A stretch of 64,000 nt of DNA from Desulfobacterium sp. (lineage in GTDB: Bacteria > Desulfobacterota > Desulfobacteria > Desulfobacterales > Desulfobacteraceae): NCBI GenBank assembly GCA_016342325.1, contig JAEINR010000020.1:18886-82885 (forward strand). The letters are read 5' to 3'. The position numbers and the translations under genes were made by a program. Of this stretch, positions 34,932-44,157 are shown in pieces (within the stretch, counting starts at the first letter, position 1; the number at the start of each line of letters is the position of its first letter). The notes beneath the pieces were generated by a model. The model was not told where the DNA came from. It did not search any database and worked only from the letters and a program-made list of their open reading frames with translations.

Positions 34932-37364
34932 TCAGGAAGGAAGACCCGCCCCAAACCCCTCGATCAGGGTCTTTGAGATCCGATCGTGCAGCCCTTTGAC
35001 TTTTTTCTCTTTCAAGGTCTTTTCCCAGGATCGGTAAATAATCCGCAAGGAGATCGACCGCTTTCCCTCGGCAAGAGGCTCTCCTTCATAGACATCAAAA
35101 AGAAAGGCATCCTCCACCAGTTTCTCTTTTTTTACAAAGGACGCGACCTCTGCCATGATGTCTCCGGACACCACATCCCGATCCACCACCAGGGTGATAT
35201 CCCGGGATATTGCCGGGAACTTGGGAAGCGGTGCCGCAACCACGGCCTCGGGAGCCGAAGCCAGAAGTGCAGCCATGTCCAGTTCAAAAACAAAGGCGTC
35301 CTGTTTGAGACCAAAATTTTTCAACACCGTGGCATCCACCTGCCCCAAAACCCCCAAGAAGTTTCCACCGACCGCAATAGAAGCTGCAACCCCTTGTTTG
35401 AAATAGGGATGGTCTTCCTTGGACGCCCGGGCAAAAACAGCATCGGTAACTCCGAAGTGTCCTAAAAGTCCCTCGATGACCCCCTTTAGGTCGAAGAAAT
35501 CACAGCCCTCCGCCTTGGCATGCCAGGAAGGAGAAACCCGTGAGCCTGTCCAGAGGCCGGAAAGCTTCTCCCGCTCATTTGGCTGAACTCCTTTTTGAGT
35601 TGCAATAAAGGCGTTCCCCACCTCAAACAACTTTAAGGTATCCACCTGCTGGGCGTTGTTGCGCTTCATGGTCTCCAAAAGTCCGAAAAGAAGAGAACTG
35701 CGCATCACCGACATATCCTCGGAGATGGGATTGAGAAGTGTCTCCACCGAACGCCGTGGATCGTTGACCTCCAGGTTTAGGCGGTCACAGGAATCGGCAC
35801 TGGTAAAACTGTAGTTGACCGCTTCGCTGAACCCAAATCCGGTCATGCACTCCCGCACCGTTTGCCTGAAAGCAAGTATTGGGGAAAGGCTCGTCCGTGA
35901 GGGAGATACCGCAGGAAAGCTTGTCTGGATATTGTTGTATCCCCAGAGCCGGGCCACTTCTTCGGAAAGATCCTCGGGCCGGGTCACGTCAACCCTGAAG
36001 GACGGCACAGACACCTTGAGAAAATTTTCCGATTCCCGGGCAACCCCGAAAGCGACAGACTCCAGCAGGGTCTTAATTTTGTCCGACCCAAGGTCCGTCC
36101 CAAGTCGACGGTTGAGATGGTCGGTGTTCAGGCGAATCTCAACAGCGGTACACGGCATTGGGTGTTCATCAATGATCCCCTCTGCAATGGACGCTCCGGA
36201 AAGATCGGCCATGATGACAGTCGCTCGCTCCAGCACCTGCCGGGTGGCCGCTGGATCCACGCCCCGCTCGAAACGATGGGAGGCGTCGGTGCCAATACCG
36301 GTGCGCTTGGCCGTCTTACGAACGGAAACGGGATTAAAGTAAGCACTCTCTATAAGCACCCGGGTGGTACCCTCAGAAATTTCGGAATTTTCTCCCCCCA
36401 TCACCCCGGCAATGGCAACAGGTTTCTCTCCGTCGCAGATCATCAGCATATCAGACTCAAGGCGATGGGCCTTGCCGTCCAGGGTGGTAAATTCCGTTCC
36501 GGTTCCTGCAGTTTTCACCACGATCCTGTTCTGGGACAATAGATCATAGTCAAATGCATGGAGGGGTTGCCCGGTCTCCATCATCACATAGTTGGTCACA
36601 TCGACAACGTTGTTGATGGGGGTCAGTCCCACAGACTCCAGCCGCTGCTGAAGCCAGAAGGGAGAGGGCCCTACGGTCACGTCAACCAAAAGGGAGGCGC
36701 AGTACCGGGGGCAAAGTTCGGGGTTTTGAATGTCAACCTTGGCAAGGTCGTTGATGGAGACAGCAGCCCGCTCAAAAGGCATTACCGTCCCCGGGAGGTT
36801 CAATTCAACGGGCGGATCCTGGAAAACCGCAGCTTCCCTAGCCACACCAATCATGCTGAGACAATCGGGCCTGTTTGGCGTAAGATCAATCTCAAACACA
36901 GTGTCGGAGAGATTGAGCGCCTCAACCAGAGGGGTACCGGGCACAAGGGATGAATCAAGGGGCATCAGACCGGAAGTATCGGCGTCGAGTTTGAGCTCGG
37001 ATGCACTGCAGAGCATGCCCTCGGAGACTTCACCCCTGAGCTTGCCCTTCTTGATTTTAAAATCCCCGGGCAGAACGGCTCCGATCCGGGCACAGGGGAC
37101 AAGCATCCCCTCCTTGACATTGGGGGCACCACAGACGATGCTGAGCACCTCTTCACCCACATTAACCCTGCAACAATTCAACCGATCCGCTTTGGGATGC
37201 CTTACAACCGCTTCGACCCTGGCAACGACCACCTTGTCAAGATAATCGAACCGACTGTTATAGGCCTCGACCTCAAGACCGGCCATGGTAAGCTTTGCCG
37301 CCATCTCTTCGGGGTCGGAGTTGATTGACGCATATTCATTTAACCAGCTTAAACTGACTTTCAT
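34932..37364 (-). CDS. pheT: Phenylalanyl-tRNA synthetase beta subunit
   Basis: PheT joins PheS in the (alpha-beta)2 enzyme that charges tRNA-Phe. It carries the editing and tRNA-anchoring parts. The 810-residue protein has the N-terminal EMAP-like tRNA-binding region (VVARVEAVVRHPKADRLNCC split around 45-65), the B3/B4 editing core, the RFERGVDPAATRQVLERA segment and the C-terminal ferredoxin-like FDX-ACB domain (FPAISRDITLVVDRDV). The ATG is 1-2 bp after the pheS stop. Confidence 0.97.
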   Translation of the reverse strand: MKVSLSWLNEYASINSDPEEMAAKLTMAGLEVEAYNSRFDYLDKVVVARVEAVVRHPKADRLNCCRVNVGEEVLSIVCGAPNVKEGMLVPCARIGAVLPGDFKIKKGKLRGEVSEGMLCSASELKLDADTSGLMPLDSSLVPGTPLVEALNLSDTVFEIDLTPNRPDCLSMIGVAREAAVFQDPPVELNLPGTVMPFERAAVSINDLAKVDIQNPELCPRYCASLLVDVTVGPSPFWLQQRLESVGLTPINNVVDVTNYVMMETGQPLHAFDYDLLSQNRIVVKTAGTGTEFTTLDGKAHRLESDMLMICDGEKPVAIAGVMGGENSEISEGTTRVLIESAYFNPVSVRKTAKRTGIGTDASHRFERGVDPAATRQVLERATVIMADLSGASIAEGIIDEHPMPCTAVEIRLNTDHLNRRLGTDLGSDKIKTLLESVAFGVARESENFLKVSVPSFRVDVTRPEDLSEEVARLWGYNNIQTSFPAVSPSRTSLSPILAFRQTVRECMTGFGFSEAVNYSFTSADSCDRLNLEVNDPRRSVETLLNPISEDMSVMRSSLLFGLLETMKRNNAQQVDTLKLFEVGNAFIATQKGVQPNEREKLSGLWTGSRVSPSWHAKAEGCDFFDLKGVIEGLLGHFGVTDAVFARASKEDHPYFKQGVAASIAVGGNFLGVLGQVDATVLKNFGLKQDAFVFELDMAALLASAPEAVVAAPLPKFPAISRDITLVVDRDVVSGDIMAEVASFVKKEKLVEDAFLFDVYEGEPLAEGKRSISLRIIYRSWEKTLKEKKVKGLHDRISKTLIEGFGAGLPS

Positions 37365-37365
37365 A

Positions 37366-38382
37366 TCAAAACTGCCCTAAAAAGCGCATATCGTTTTCGA
37401 AAAATTTCCGGAGATCATCGATCCCGTATTTGAGCATTGCTATACGCTCAATTCCCATGCCAAAAGCGAATCCTGTGTAAACGTCGGTATCATACCCCAC
37501 GTTTTCAAAGACCGCAGGGTGAACCATGCCGGCCCCAAGTACCTCGAGCCATCCGGTCTTAGAACAGATACGGCAACCCTTGCCCTTGCACATCACGCAG
37601 CGAATATCGACTTCGGCGCTGGGTTCGGTAAAAGGGAAGAAGCTGGGCCTGAACCGAAGGGAGGTGTCGGCATCAAAAATCTCATGGATAAAAGTGGTGA
37701 GGGTTCCCTTAAGATCTCCAAAGGAGATGTTCTTATCCACCATCAACCCCTCTACCTGATGAAACATGGGCGTGTGGGTGAGATCGGAATCACACCGGTA
37801 AACCTTACCAGGCGCGATCATTCGAACCGGCGGCTCAACCCGCTCCATCACCCTGGGCTGATTCGGAGAGGTGTGGGTCCGAAGAAGGATGGAGTCGGAC
37901 ACATAAAAGGTGTCCTGCATATCCCGCGCTGGATGATACTTTGGAATGTTGAGGGCCTCGAAATTGTAGTACTCGGTTTCGACCTCCGGCCCTTCCACGA
38001 TATCAAACCCCAGCCGCAAAAAGACATCTGAGATTTCTTGGGTGACCTGGGTAACAGGGTGAAGGGTTCCCCGCGTCACAGGCCTTCCCGGCAGGGTCAC
38101 ATCGATGAACGCCCCATCACCGTCCGCGTCGGACAAGCGATCCATTGCAGCCTTGAACGCGCCATCAAGCTTTACCTTCAGCAGATTTGCATTCTTTCCG
38201 GCCGCCGGTCGTTCATCTATGTCCATTTTTGAGATATTTCTCAAAAATGTGGTTAGCTCGCCCTTTCGACCTAGATAGCGGGTGGAGAGGGCCTCCACCT
38301 CCGCTAGCCCAGAAGCCTTTGCAAGATCCCCTAAGGCGTTCTCTTCAATTTCTTGTATCGTTTTTCCCACAACAATCTCCAC
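37366..38382 (-). CDS. pheS: Phenylalanyl-tRNA synthetase alpha subunit
   Basis: PheS is the catalytic class II subunit. At 338 residues it has the standard length. Motif 2 ([20 protein letters not shown] in part), motif 1 region ([12 protein letters not shown]) and motif 3 ([18 protein letters not shown]) are all visible, after a coiled N-terminus that binds tRNA. It is followed immediately by pheT in the infC-rpmI-rplT-pheST order. Confidence 0.97.
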   Translation of the reverse strand: MEIVVGKTIQEIEENALGDLAKASGLAEVEALSTRYLGRKGELTTFLRNISKMDIDERPAAGKNANLLKVKLDGAFKAAMDRLSDADGDGAFIDVTLPGRPVTRGTLHPVTQVTQEISDVFLRLGFDIVEGPEVETEYYNFEALNIPKYHPARDMQDTFYVSDSILLRTHTSPNQPRVMERVEPPVRMIAPGKVYRCDSDLTHTPMFHQVEGLMVDKNISFGDLKGTLTTFIHEIFDADTSLRFRPSFFPFTEPSAEVDIRCVMCKGKGCRICSKTGWLEVLGAGMVHPAVFENVGYDTDVYTGFAFGMGIERIAMLKYGIDDLRKFFENDMRFLGQF

Positions 38383-38399
38383 CCTTTTTCTTCAACAGA

Positions 38400-38750
38400 C
38401 TAGAGCTGAGCCGCTGCCTTTGAGGCGATCTGAGAGAAGCCCGCAGGATCAGAAACAGCCAGCTCGGCCAAAACCTTTCTATCAAGCTCAATCTTGGCCA
38501 ATTTCAGACCATGGATAAACTTGCCGTAGGAGAGATCGTTCATCTTGGTTGCCGCATTGATCCTTGTGATCCAGAGCTTGCGGAATTCCCGTTTGCGAAC
38601 CCTGCGGTCACGATATGCGTAACCAAGGGCCTTGTCAACCGCATCTGCTGCAGTACGATAAAGCTTACTACGACCACCCCTGAAACCCTTGGCCAGCTTC
38701 AAGACCTTGTTTCTGCGCCTTCTTGCCTTGTATCCTCTTTTTATTCTCAT
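38400..38750 (-). CDS. rplT: 50S ribosomal protein L20
   Basis: The 116-residue protein starts [20 protein letters not shown] and has the [21 protein letters not shown] region, an unmistakable L20. It is needed for early 50S assembly and often represses its own operon by binding the leader. It lies 17 bp before pheS. Confidence 0.98.
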   Translation of the reverse strand: MRIKRGYKARRRRNKVLKLAKGFRGGRSKLYRTAADAVDKALGYAYRDRRVRKREFRKLWITRINAATKMNDLSYGKFIHGLKLAKIELDRKVLAELAVSDPAGFSQIASKAAAQL

Positions 38751-38777
38751 GTTCTATACGCTCCTTGAATCCTTAGT

Positions 38778-38975
38778 CTATCCGTTGGGCAACAGACGTT
38801 TAACTGATTTCGTATCGCTGGCAGAAACAATCTGATCCAGCCTGAGAGACCGTTTTCTCTTTGTGGTTTTTTTAGTCAGGATGTGGCTTGAGTTCGCCTT
38901 TCTGAATTTGAACTTTCCAGATCCCGTCTTTTTGAAACGCTTTGCAGCGGCTCTATTTGTCTTTATCTTCGGCAT
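38778..38975 (-). CDS. rpmI: 50S ribosomal protein L35
   Basis: A 65-residue basic protein starting [20 protein letters not shown] and ending in VKRLLPNG, as in other L35 proteins. It sits between infC and rplT, the conserved order, and is probably co-regulated by L20. Confidence 0.98.
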   Translation of the reverse strand: MPKIKTNRAAAKRFKKTGSGKFKFRKANSSHILTKKTTKRKRSLRLDQIVSASDTKSVKRLLPNG

Positions 38976-39123
38976 TTTTCCTCTCCTGGGTTCGTATTAC
39001 TCCAAAAAAACACAATGGTACATCCATCCCCTTAAGGGGGGCAAATGCACCACCTGTCCATCTTTATAGCAGCACTTCACAGAGACATCACAAGATCTAA
39101 ATCATGGCCGTTAACAGCCCGAC

Positions 39124-39645
39124 CTATTTGGGTGACAGCACCATGGTCATGGTCCGACCTTCAAACTTGGGATACTGCTCGACCTGGGCAAACTCGTCTG
39201 TCATCTCAGCCACCCGCTCAAGAACTTCCCGGGCCTGCTGGGAAAGCGTGATCTCCCTACCCCTGAAAACCAATGTCACCTTGACCTTATCCCTATTGCC
39301 GATAAACTTCTGAATATGCTTGACCTTTGTCTGAAGATCATGAATATCCGTAGCGGGTCTGACCTTGATCTCTTTCACCTGAAAGCCCTTTTGTTTCTTT
39401 CTGGCCTCCTGATGTTTCTTGGTCTCTTCGTACTTATATCGACCATAGTCCATTATTTTGCAGACAGGCGGTTGTGCATTGGGTGATACTTCCACAAGGT
39501 CCATATGCAACCCAGAGGCCTTCTGGAGAGCCTCCTCTATGGGCATGACACCTATCTGTTCGCCATCAGCACCCACAACCCTGACCTCGGGGGCCCTGAT
39601 ATCCCTGTTCACACTTGTCCTGTCTTGTTTTCTCTGTCTAGCTAT
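39124..39645 (-). CDS. infC: Translation initiation factor IF-3, probable AUA start
   Basis: IF-3 keeps 30S subunits free and rejects non-standard start codons. From GTG 39612 the protein reads NRDIRAPEVRVVGADGEQIG, already at the conserved core. The N- and C-terminal domains and linker (MDYGRYKYEETKKHQEARKK) are complete. Just upstream in frame is ATA at 39643-39645. It lies 5 nt behind a full AGGAGGT Shine-Dalgarno and gives an extra 11 residues (IARQRKQDRTS). IF-3 genes often use rare starts (AUU in E. coli) for autoregulation, so AUA is taken as the likely start. GTG 39612 with a weaker AGGA is the alternative. Confidence 0.9.
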   Translation of the reverse strand: MARQRKQDRTSVNRDIRAPEVRVVGADGEQIGVMPIEEALQKASGLHMDLVEVSPNAQPPVCKIMDYGRYKYEETKKHQEARKKQKGFQVKEIKVRPATDIHDLQTKVKHIQKFIGNRDKVKVTLVFRGREITLSQQAREVLERVAEMTDEFAQVEQYPKFEGRTMTMVLSPK

Positions 39646-39710
39646 CCCGCACCTCCTGCGATTTAATTGCCTTTTTGCTCAGTCCTGCTAAAACCATATA
39701 GCAACTTATT

Positions 39711-39739
39711 ATTATATTCACACTTTTTCAAAATTGCAA
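39711..39739 (-). promoter_or_regulatory. Promoter of the infC-rpmI-rplT-pheST operon
   Basis: On the minus strand TTGCAA (39739-39734), a 17-bp spacer and a perfect TATAAT (39716-39711) stand about 60 nt ahead of the infC start region. This is among the best promoters in the window. Confidence 0.75.
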
Positions 39740-39757
39740 GCTTTATTTGCAGAACAC

Positions 39758-40249
39758 TTATAGCTGCCCAATGGTGTATCTCTCGAGCAGACTGTCCTTC
39801 CAGTAAACGTTGTCTTCTTTTTCAAAAAACCGCTTAAAAAGATCAAGACTTTTTTTCCGGGTCACCCCGGCAACAACCTTGACCCCCGACGACTTGTAAA
39901 GGGGAGCCAACGTATCCAGATCACAGCCGGTTCCGCCCCCCATGGGATCCTCATAGGCGTAAACCACCTGTTTTATCCCGGAAAGAATGATGGCGGAAAA
40001 ACACATGAGACAGGGTTCCATGGTGGAAAAGATCACCGCTTCCGCCGGATCAAACTCCTGCCCCAGCCGTTCCAGCTGCCTCAACGCCCGAATCTCAGCA
40101 TGGTCGATCTCACTGGGCCGCGCCAACTCCCGGGTCGTACCCACCCTGGACCCTTCGGCCACAACCCGCCCCCCACAAACAATAACAGCCCCCACGGGAA
40201 ATTCCCCTTGGGAAAACGCTTTTTCCGCATACCCCAGAGCCAGGGCCAT
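39758..40249 (-). CDS. Nucleoside/cytosine deaminase family protein
   Basis: This 163-residue zinc-dependent deaminase has the metal site HAE (DHAEIRALRQL) and PCLMC (MEPCLMCFSA), the common signature of tRNA adenosine, guanine and cytosine deaminases. The C-terminus (KSLDLFKRFFEKEDN) is unlike that of typical TadA, so the substrate is open. The in-frame residues before the ATG at 40249 (SSEYEHYMALALGYAEKA) match the normal family N-terminus, so translation probably starts further upstream. No ATG, GTG or TTG is available there in frame. An ATC at 40276 follows AGAGGTG. Confidence 0.8.
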   Translation of the reverse strand: MALALGYAEKAFSQGEFPVGAVIVCGGRVVAEGSRVGTTRELARPSEIDHAEIRALRQLERLGQEFDPAEAVIFSTMEPCLMCFSAIILSGIKQVVYAYEDPMGGGTGCDLDTLAPLYKSSGVKVVAGVTRKKSLDLFKRFFEKEDNVYWKDSLLERYTIGQL

Positions 40250-40407
40250 ATAGTGTTCATACTCTGACGACTTGATGGTTTCACCTCTGCTTGTAACAAT
40301 GGATTTCGATGACTGTCATAGAAAAATATCTTTACAAAATTTTGACAATATGCACAATTGTTTTCTTAACAAGAAGCTATTTTATATTAATTATTTGCGA
40401 CGGATAC

Positions 40408-41532
40408 ATGACATTTGCACGAACCACTCTGACAGAAGAACTGGAGACAGAGGGCGTTTCAACCAAAAACAAGCCCCCTTCCATACGAGAATTATTCCAG
40501 AAAAGGGAACAGGGATTTCTTTCGGAATTTGCCTGCCCAAGCTCAAAATCAGCCGGCCGCCTGCGGCAGGAAGACCCCTGCAGCATCAGAACCCCGTTTC
40601 AGCTCGACCGGGACAGGATCGTCTACTCAAACGCCTTCCGAAGACTGAAACACAAGACCCAGGTTTTCCTATCACCCATGGGCGACCACTACAGAACCCG
40701 GCTCACCCACACCCTTGAGGTGTCGGAAATCGCCCGAAACATCGCCCGGGCCATGAGTCTCAACGAGGACCTTACCGAAGCCATTGCCCTGGGCCACGAC
40801 CTGGGCCACACCCCCTTTGGCCATGGCGGGGAAACAGCACTCAAGGAGATCTTCTCCCCGGACTTTTCCCACCAGGAGCAGAGCCTCCGGGTGGTGGACA
40901 CCCTGGACAACAAAGGGCTAGGCCTAAACCTGACCCACGAGGTGAGGGACGGCATCCTGAAGCATTCCAAAGGATTTGGAGACATCATGCCCACCACCCC
41001 GGGAGAGGCAGCCTCCACCGTGGAGGGCAAAATCGTCAGAATTGCCGATATCATCGCCTACCTCAACCACGACCTGGATGACGCCCTCAGAAGCCGTGTC
41101 ATCACCCGGAACGAGGTCCCCGCCGTCTGCGTGGATAAACTTGGCACCAGCCACTCAAAGCGGGCAAAGACCATGATCGAAGAACTTGTCTACAACAGCG
41201 GCCCGGAGGATGGTAATTTCAAGCTGTCCATGGGCGGGGAGATCTTTTCAGCCATGACCGTGCTGCGCCAGTTTCTATACGATCAGGTCTACCGCTCCCC
41301 CTCAGTCCACAAGGAATTCATCAAAGCGAAAAAGGTGCTCATAGAGCTCTACCATTATTTCATGGACAACACGGAAAAGCTGCAACAGGAGCTCGCAAAG
41401 ATGGAAATGGCACACTGGGACCCCCAGGAAACATCCCTGGAACGATCGGTGTGCGACCTGATTGCAAGCATGACAGACAGGTACGCCCTGAACCTCTATG
41501 CAAAACTGTTTTTTCCCAGATCCCATTTTTAA
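40408..41532 (+). CDS. dgt: Deoxyguanosinetriphosphate triphosphohydrolase-like protein
   Basis: An HD hydrolase of 374 residues that should cleave dNTPs to deoxynucleoside and triphosphate. Landmarks are IVYSNAFRRLKHKTQVF, RTRLTHTLEVSEIARNIAR with the first His, ALGHDLGHTPFGHGGE with the HD pair and extra His, and EGKIVRIADIIAYLNHDLDD with the last Asp. The length fits the dGTPase-like subgroup. ATG 40408 has a poor ribosome binding site. An upstream in-frame start would add a hydrophobic leader foreign to the family. A possible promoter is TTGTTT/TTATAT near 40358-40387. Confidence 0.9.
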   Translation: MTFARTTLTEELETEGVSTKNKPPSIRELFQKREQGFLSEFACPSSKSAGRLRQEDPCSIRTPFQLDRDRIVYSNAFRRLKHKTQVFLSPMGDHYRTRLTHTLEVSEIARNIARAMSLNEDLTEAIALGHDLGHTPFGHGGETALKEIFSPDFSHQEQSLRVVDTLDNKGLGLNLTHEVRDGILKHSKGFGDIMPTTPGEAASTVEGKIVRIADIIAYLNHDLDDALRSRVITRNEVPAVCVDKLGTSHSKRAKTMIEELVYNSGPEDGNFKLSMGGEIFSAMTVLRQFLYDQVYRSPSVHKEFIKAKKVLIELYHYFMDNTEKLQQELAKMEMAHWDPQETSLERSVCDLIASMTDRYALNLYAKLFFPRSHF

Positions 41533-41560
41533 CCAAAAAAAACAGACCACAGGACACCCA

Positions 41561-42130
41561 ATGACCGACACCATTCATGCCCCGTCTTTCAAGCAACTTT
41601 CAACCCTCTACGCCGATATGGACAGGGCCTGGACAGCTGCGGCAGCCCACTACGGATTCCACTGCCAAGGCTGTGTCGACAGCTGCTGTGAAACCGAATT
41701 CTACCACCACACCCACATGGAAAAGCACTACCTTCTCGCAGGCATGAAGACCCTGGATCCCGGGACGGTCAAAGAGATCCAAACCCGGGCGGCAACGGTC
41801 TGCGAACAAAGGAACCACGCAAGAATGGCCGGAGAGACCATCCGGGTAATGTGCCCCCTTAATACCAAAGGCCTCTGCCGGCTCTACGACTTCAGACCCA
41901 TGATATGCCGACTCCACGGTGTCCCCCACGAGCTTCAGCGCCCAGGCGCATCCGCCCTACAGGGGCCGGGATGCGAGACCGGAGGTCCTCTTTTTTCGGC
42001 AACAGACTATTTCAAGTTCGACAGAACGCCGTTCTACTCCGACATGGCCCGCCTTGAAATAGAATATCGAACCACCCTGGAAACCCCGGGAAAAATCAGA
42101 GAGACAATCGCGGAGATGCTGATCAACTAA
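41561..42130 (+). CDS. YkgJ-family cysteine-cluster protein 2
   Basis: A 189-residue cytoplasmic protein with CQGCVDSCCETEFYHHT near residue 30 and CPLNTKGLCRLYDFRPMICR near 112-131. This is the same two-block cysteine layout as the proteins at 12.8 and 43.1 kb. Metal or iron-sulfur binding is inferred from the cysteines. The exact activity is unknown. It starts 28 bp after the dGTPase stop with an AGGA signal, so the two may be co-transcribed. Confidence 0.75.
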   Translation: MTDTIHAPSFKQLSTLYADMDRAWTAAAAHYGFHCQGCVDSCCETEFYHHTHMEKHYLLAGMKTLDPGTVKEIQTRAATVCEQRNHARMAGETIRVMCPLNTKGLCRLYDFRPMICRLHGVPHELQRPGASALQGPGCETGGPLFSATDYFKFDRTPFYSDMARLEIEYRTTLETPGKIRETIAEMLIN

Positions 42131-42206
42131 CCTGAAAGAATTTTACAACAGGTAACCTGGGGGACAAAGGGGCAGAACATGGCGTCCTGCTCCCTTTTTT
42201 TTACAC

Positions 42207-42284
42207 AACCCGGACAAGCCGGAACCCAAAAGGGTTTCTGATTCCCTCGCCAAAAGAACACGAACATCAAAGCCAAGAAGCTAA
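42207..42284 (+). repeat. Dispersed intergenic repeat, copy D
   Basis: Head CCGGACAAGCCGGAACCCAA and tail CGCCAAAAGAACACG with AAGCCAAGAAGCTAA match the family. It lies between the convergent genes at 41.6 and 42.3 kb. Its last bases contain the stop codon of the minus-strand SDR gene. Confidence 0.8.
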
Positions 42285-43099
42285 ACAATGCCCGGGGGCA
42301 TGGGCGGCACTTCGACCCCTCCCAGGAGAAACCCGCCGTCCAGACGAATCACGGAGCCCGTCATGTACGGGGCGTCCCGGACGACAAAGAGGAGGGCCTT
42401 GACAACATCGGAAAGACTCCCGGTCCTGCCCACCAGGGTGTGGTCGACAATGGCCTGCTTCTCTTCATCGGTCAACACCTCCTCCCATCCCCGGGTTCCC
42501 TGGGCGTGCCGGGTCTCAAAAATCCCCAGCATGATCTCGTTAACCCGAACATGGGGAGCCCCCATGCGGGCCCAGGTCTCGGTCAAAAGGGAAACCCCCC
42601 GATTGGCGGCCGCATACCCGTCATTGAACACCAGGGCTGCCGGTCCGGTGCGACCGACCACACCGGCAATGGAGGAAAAATTAACCACAACTCCTTCCCG
42701 GGATTGTTTCAGCAGGGGAAACATGGCGTCAAACACCCAGCGCTTGGCCCTGAGGGTGGTGGCCATCTCAAGATCCCACTGCTCCTGAACATAGGCGCCG
42801 TGCACAACGGGCCACCCGCCCCGCTCAATGTTGTTCACAAGAATATCCAGACGCCCGTAGCGTTCGTCAATGGCCAGGGCGAGGTCCGCAATCTGTGCCG
42901 GATCCAGGAGATCAACATTTTTGATCATGTGATCCACCCCGGACGCCTGGAAATCCTGCGCCATGGATTCAAAGCTGTCTTCCCAGTCGTTGCGGGTCAA
43001 CACAAGGGACACCCCCTGGGCTGCCAGGGCAAGCCCCAGGGCCTTACCAATGCCTTTTACCGCCCCGAGCACAAGCGCCACTTTTCCCTTCATCTCCAT
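42281..43099 (-). CDS. Short-chain dehydrogenase/reductase lacking the catalytic Lys
   Basis: The 272-residue protein has an SDR Rossmann fold: the cofactor loop VLGAVKGIGKALG near residue 10, NNIERGG, the catalytic Ser in VVNFSSIAG and the Tyr in NDGYAAANRG. Where classical SDRs have YxxxK, this reads Y-A-A-A-N, so the lysine that lowers the Tyr pKa is asparagine. It may be a non-catalytic or altered SDR. ATG 43099 has GGGAGAG upstream. A longer reading starting near 43276 overlaps the next gene and is rejected. The stop lies in repeat copy D. Confidence 0.8.
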   Translation of the reverse strand: MEMKGKVALVLGAVKGIGKALGLALAAQGVSLVLTRNDWEDSFESMAQDFQASGVDHMIKNVDLLDPAQIADLALAIDERYGRLDILVNNIERGGWPVVHGAYVQEQWDLEMATTLRAKRWVFDAMFPLLKQSREGVVVNFSSIAGVVGRTGPAALVFNDGYAAANRGVSLLTETWARMGAPHVRVNEIMLGIFETRHAQGTRGWEEVLTDEEKQAIVDHTLVGRTGSLSDVVKALLFVVRDAPYMTGSVIRLDGGFLLGGVEVPPMPPGIV

Positions 43100-43103
43100 G
43101 GCA

Positions 43104-43847
43104 TTACTCTCCCAACGCCATATCAATACCGAACAGGGCATATTTAACCCAGGCAAGACCGAAATCAAGGAGGGCAAGGTCATCCGCCTTAATCCTTGCA
43201 AGAACGGCCGGGGGAACGTCAAGACCGTCCAGCAGATCCCCTTCAAAGATCCGCTTCCGAAACGTGTCCATATCATAACAAGCGAGATAGAACTTGTCGG
43301 AATCCACCGGATCGAGCCTGCCCGGCAGGATCTGGTTCTTGAGACTGATCAACTCCATGAGCTTGTCGTTCATGGCATTGTGAAGGGTCACATCCTGACC
43401 GTCGAGCCATTCACGGATGGTCTGACCGCTGTTGCGGCCAAATCCCTTACAGTGGGGCTCCTCGATCAGGGCAAAGTACTCCTGAATCTCGCCGGTGTCC
43501 CGTGCCCTTGAGATGGCCCGTGCAAGGGGATAGATCCGGCAGGAGGTGGGCCTGTCGACATACACGGAACAGCCCGTTTCCCTCACAAAGGGACAGGCAT
43601 GCCGGGTGGCCGGATCGAGCTTGAACGAGATCACGGGAAGGCCGGATTCAGGCCCCACATGAACCGAGGTATACTTTTTCAAAAAGAGATCCGAGGTAAT
43701 ACCGAGGTTTTCTTTCAACCGAAGGATATCATAGGGAGTCAAAAACTGATTAAGATCCCGGCAGCACTCGTTAAAACACGAGACCCCGGGGGAGCACTCA
43801 AAGGTCATTTTGTCATCCAGGGTAACTGGAATCATTTCTTCGCTCAT
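43104..43847 (-). CDS. YkgJ-family cysteine-cluster protein 3
   Basis: At 247 residues, it has CSPGVSCFNECCRDLN near residue 18 and CPFVRETGCSVYVDRPTSCR near 82-101, a third example of the two-block cysteine motif in this window. The C-terminal 120 residues (HNAMNDKLMELISLKNQI) are helical and not found in the shorter relatives here. It ends 4 bp before the SDR start, so the two genes form an operon. Function is unknown beyond probable metal binding. Confidence 0.78.
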   Translation of the reverse strand: MSEEMIPVTLDDKMTFECSPGVSCFNECCRDLNQFLTPYDILRLKENLGITSDLFLKKYTSVHVGPESGLPVISFKLDPATRHACPFVRETGCSVYVDRPTSCRIYPLARAISRARDTGEIQEYFALIEEPHCKGFGRNSGQTIREWLDGQDVTLHNAMNDKLMELISLKNQILPGRLDPVDSDKFYLACYDMDTFRKRIFEGDLLDGLDVPPAVLARIKADDLALLDFGLAWVKYALFGIDMALGE

Positions 43848-44032
43848 TATTCGTCGTCCTTAAAAATTATATTTCGTTTTCCATGCCGAATACCGGCAGA
43901 CAGCCATTTTCAACAAAATCAACAACATTACTATATATTGTAGAGAACTGCAATCGTCCATGGCACATCTTGACAATTTCACCCCGTTTATAAACAGCAA
44001 ATCAACCGACAAAAAACCCGTGGCAAAAACTC

Positions 44033-44062
44033 TTGACAAGGTACATTAACGGGTGCTACGTT
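44033..44062 (+). promoter_or_regulatory. Putative promoter of aprBA
   Basis: A perfect TTGACA at 44033-44038 is followed after 18 bp by TACGTT at 44057-44062. Transcription would start near 44069 and give a leader of about 214 nt. The rest of the 435-bp gap upstream (43848-44032) is AT-rich with no other signal I can name. Confidence 0.5.
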
Positions 44063-44157
44063 CCAAACGTTTACTCAAGGCTTGGGTCACGCATTCATCA
44101 TTATCCTGTACATCACAGAAGATTGTACATTTCCAAGCACTGTTTTTCGGATGAACG

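Noticed and set aside
43100..43276. Longer N-terminus for the SDR protein
   Set aside because: It would overlap the cysteine-cluster gene. The Rossmann fold starts right after the ATG at 43099, which has a good ribosome binding site.
43960..43980. Sigma-54 promoter before aprB
   Set aside because: ATGGCACATCTTGACA has the GG but lacks GC at the right distance. The TTGACA at 44033 is a better candidate.
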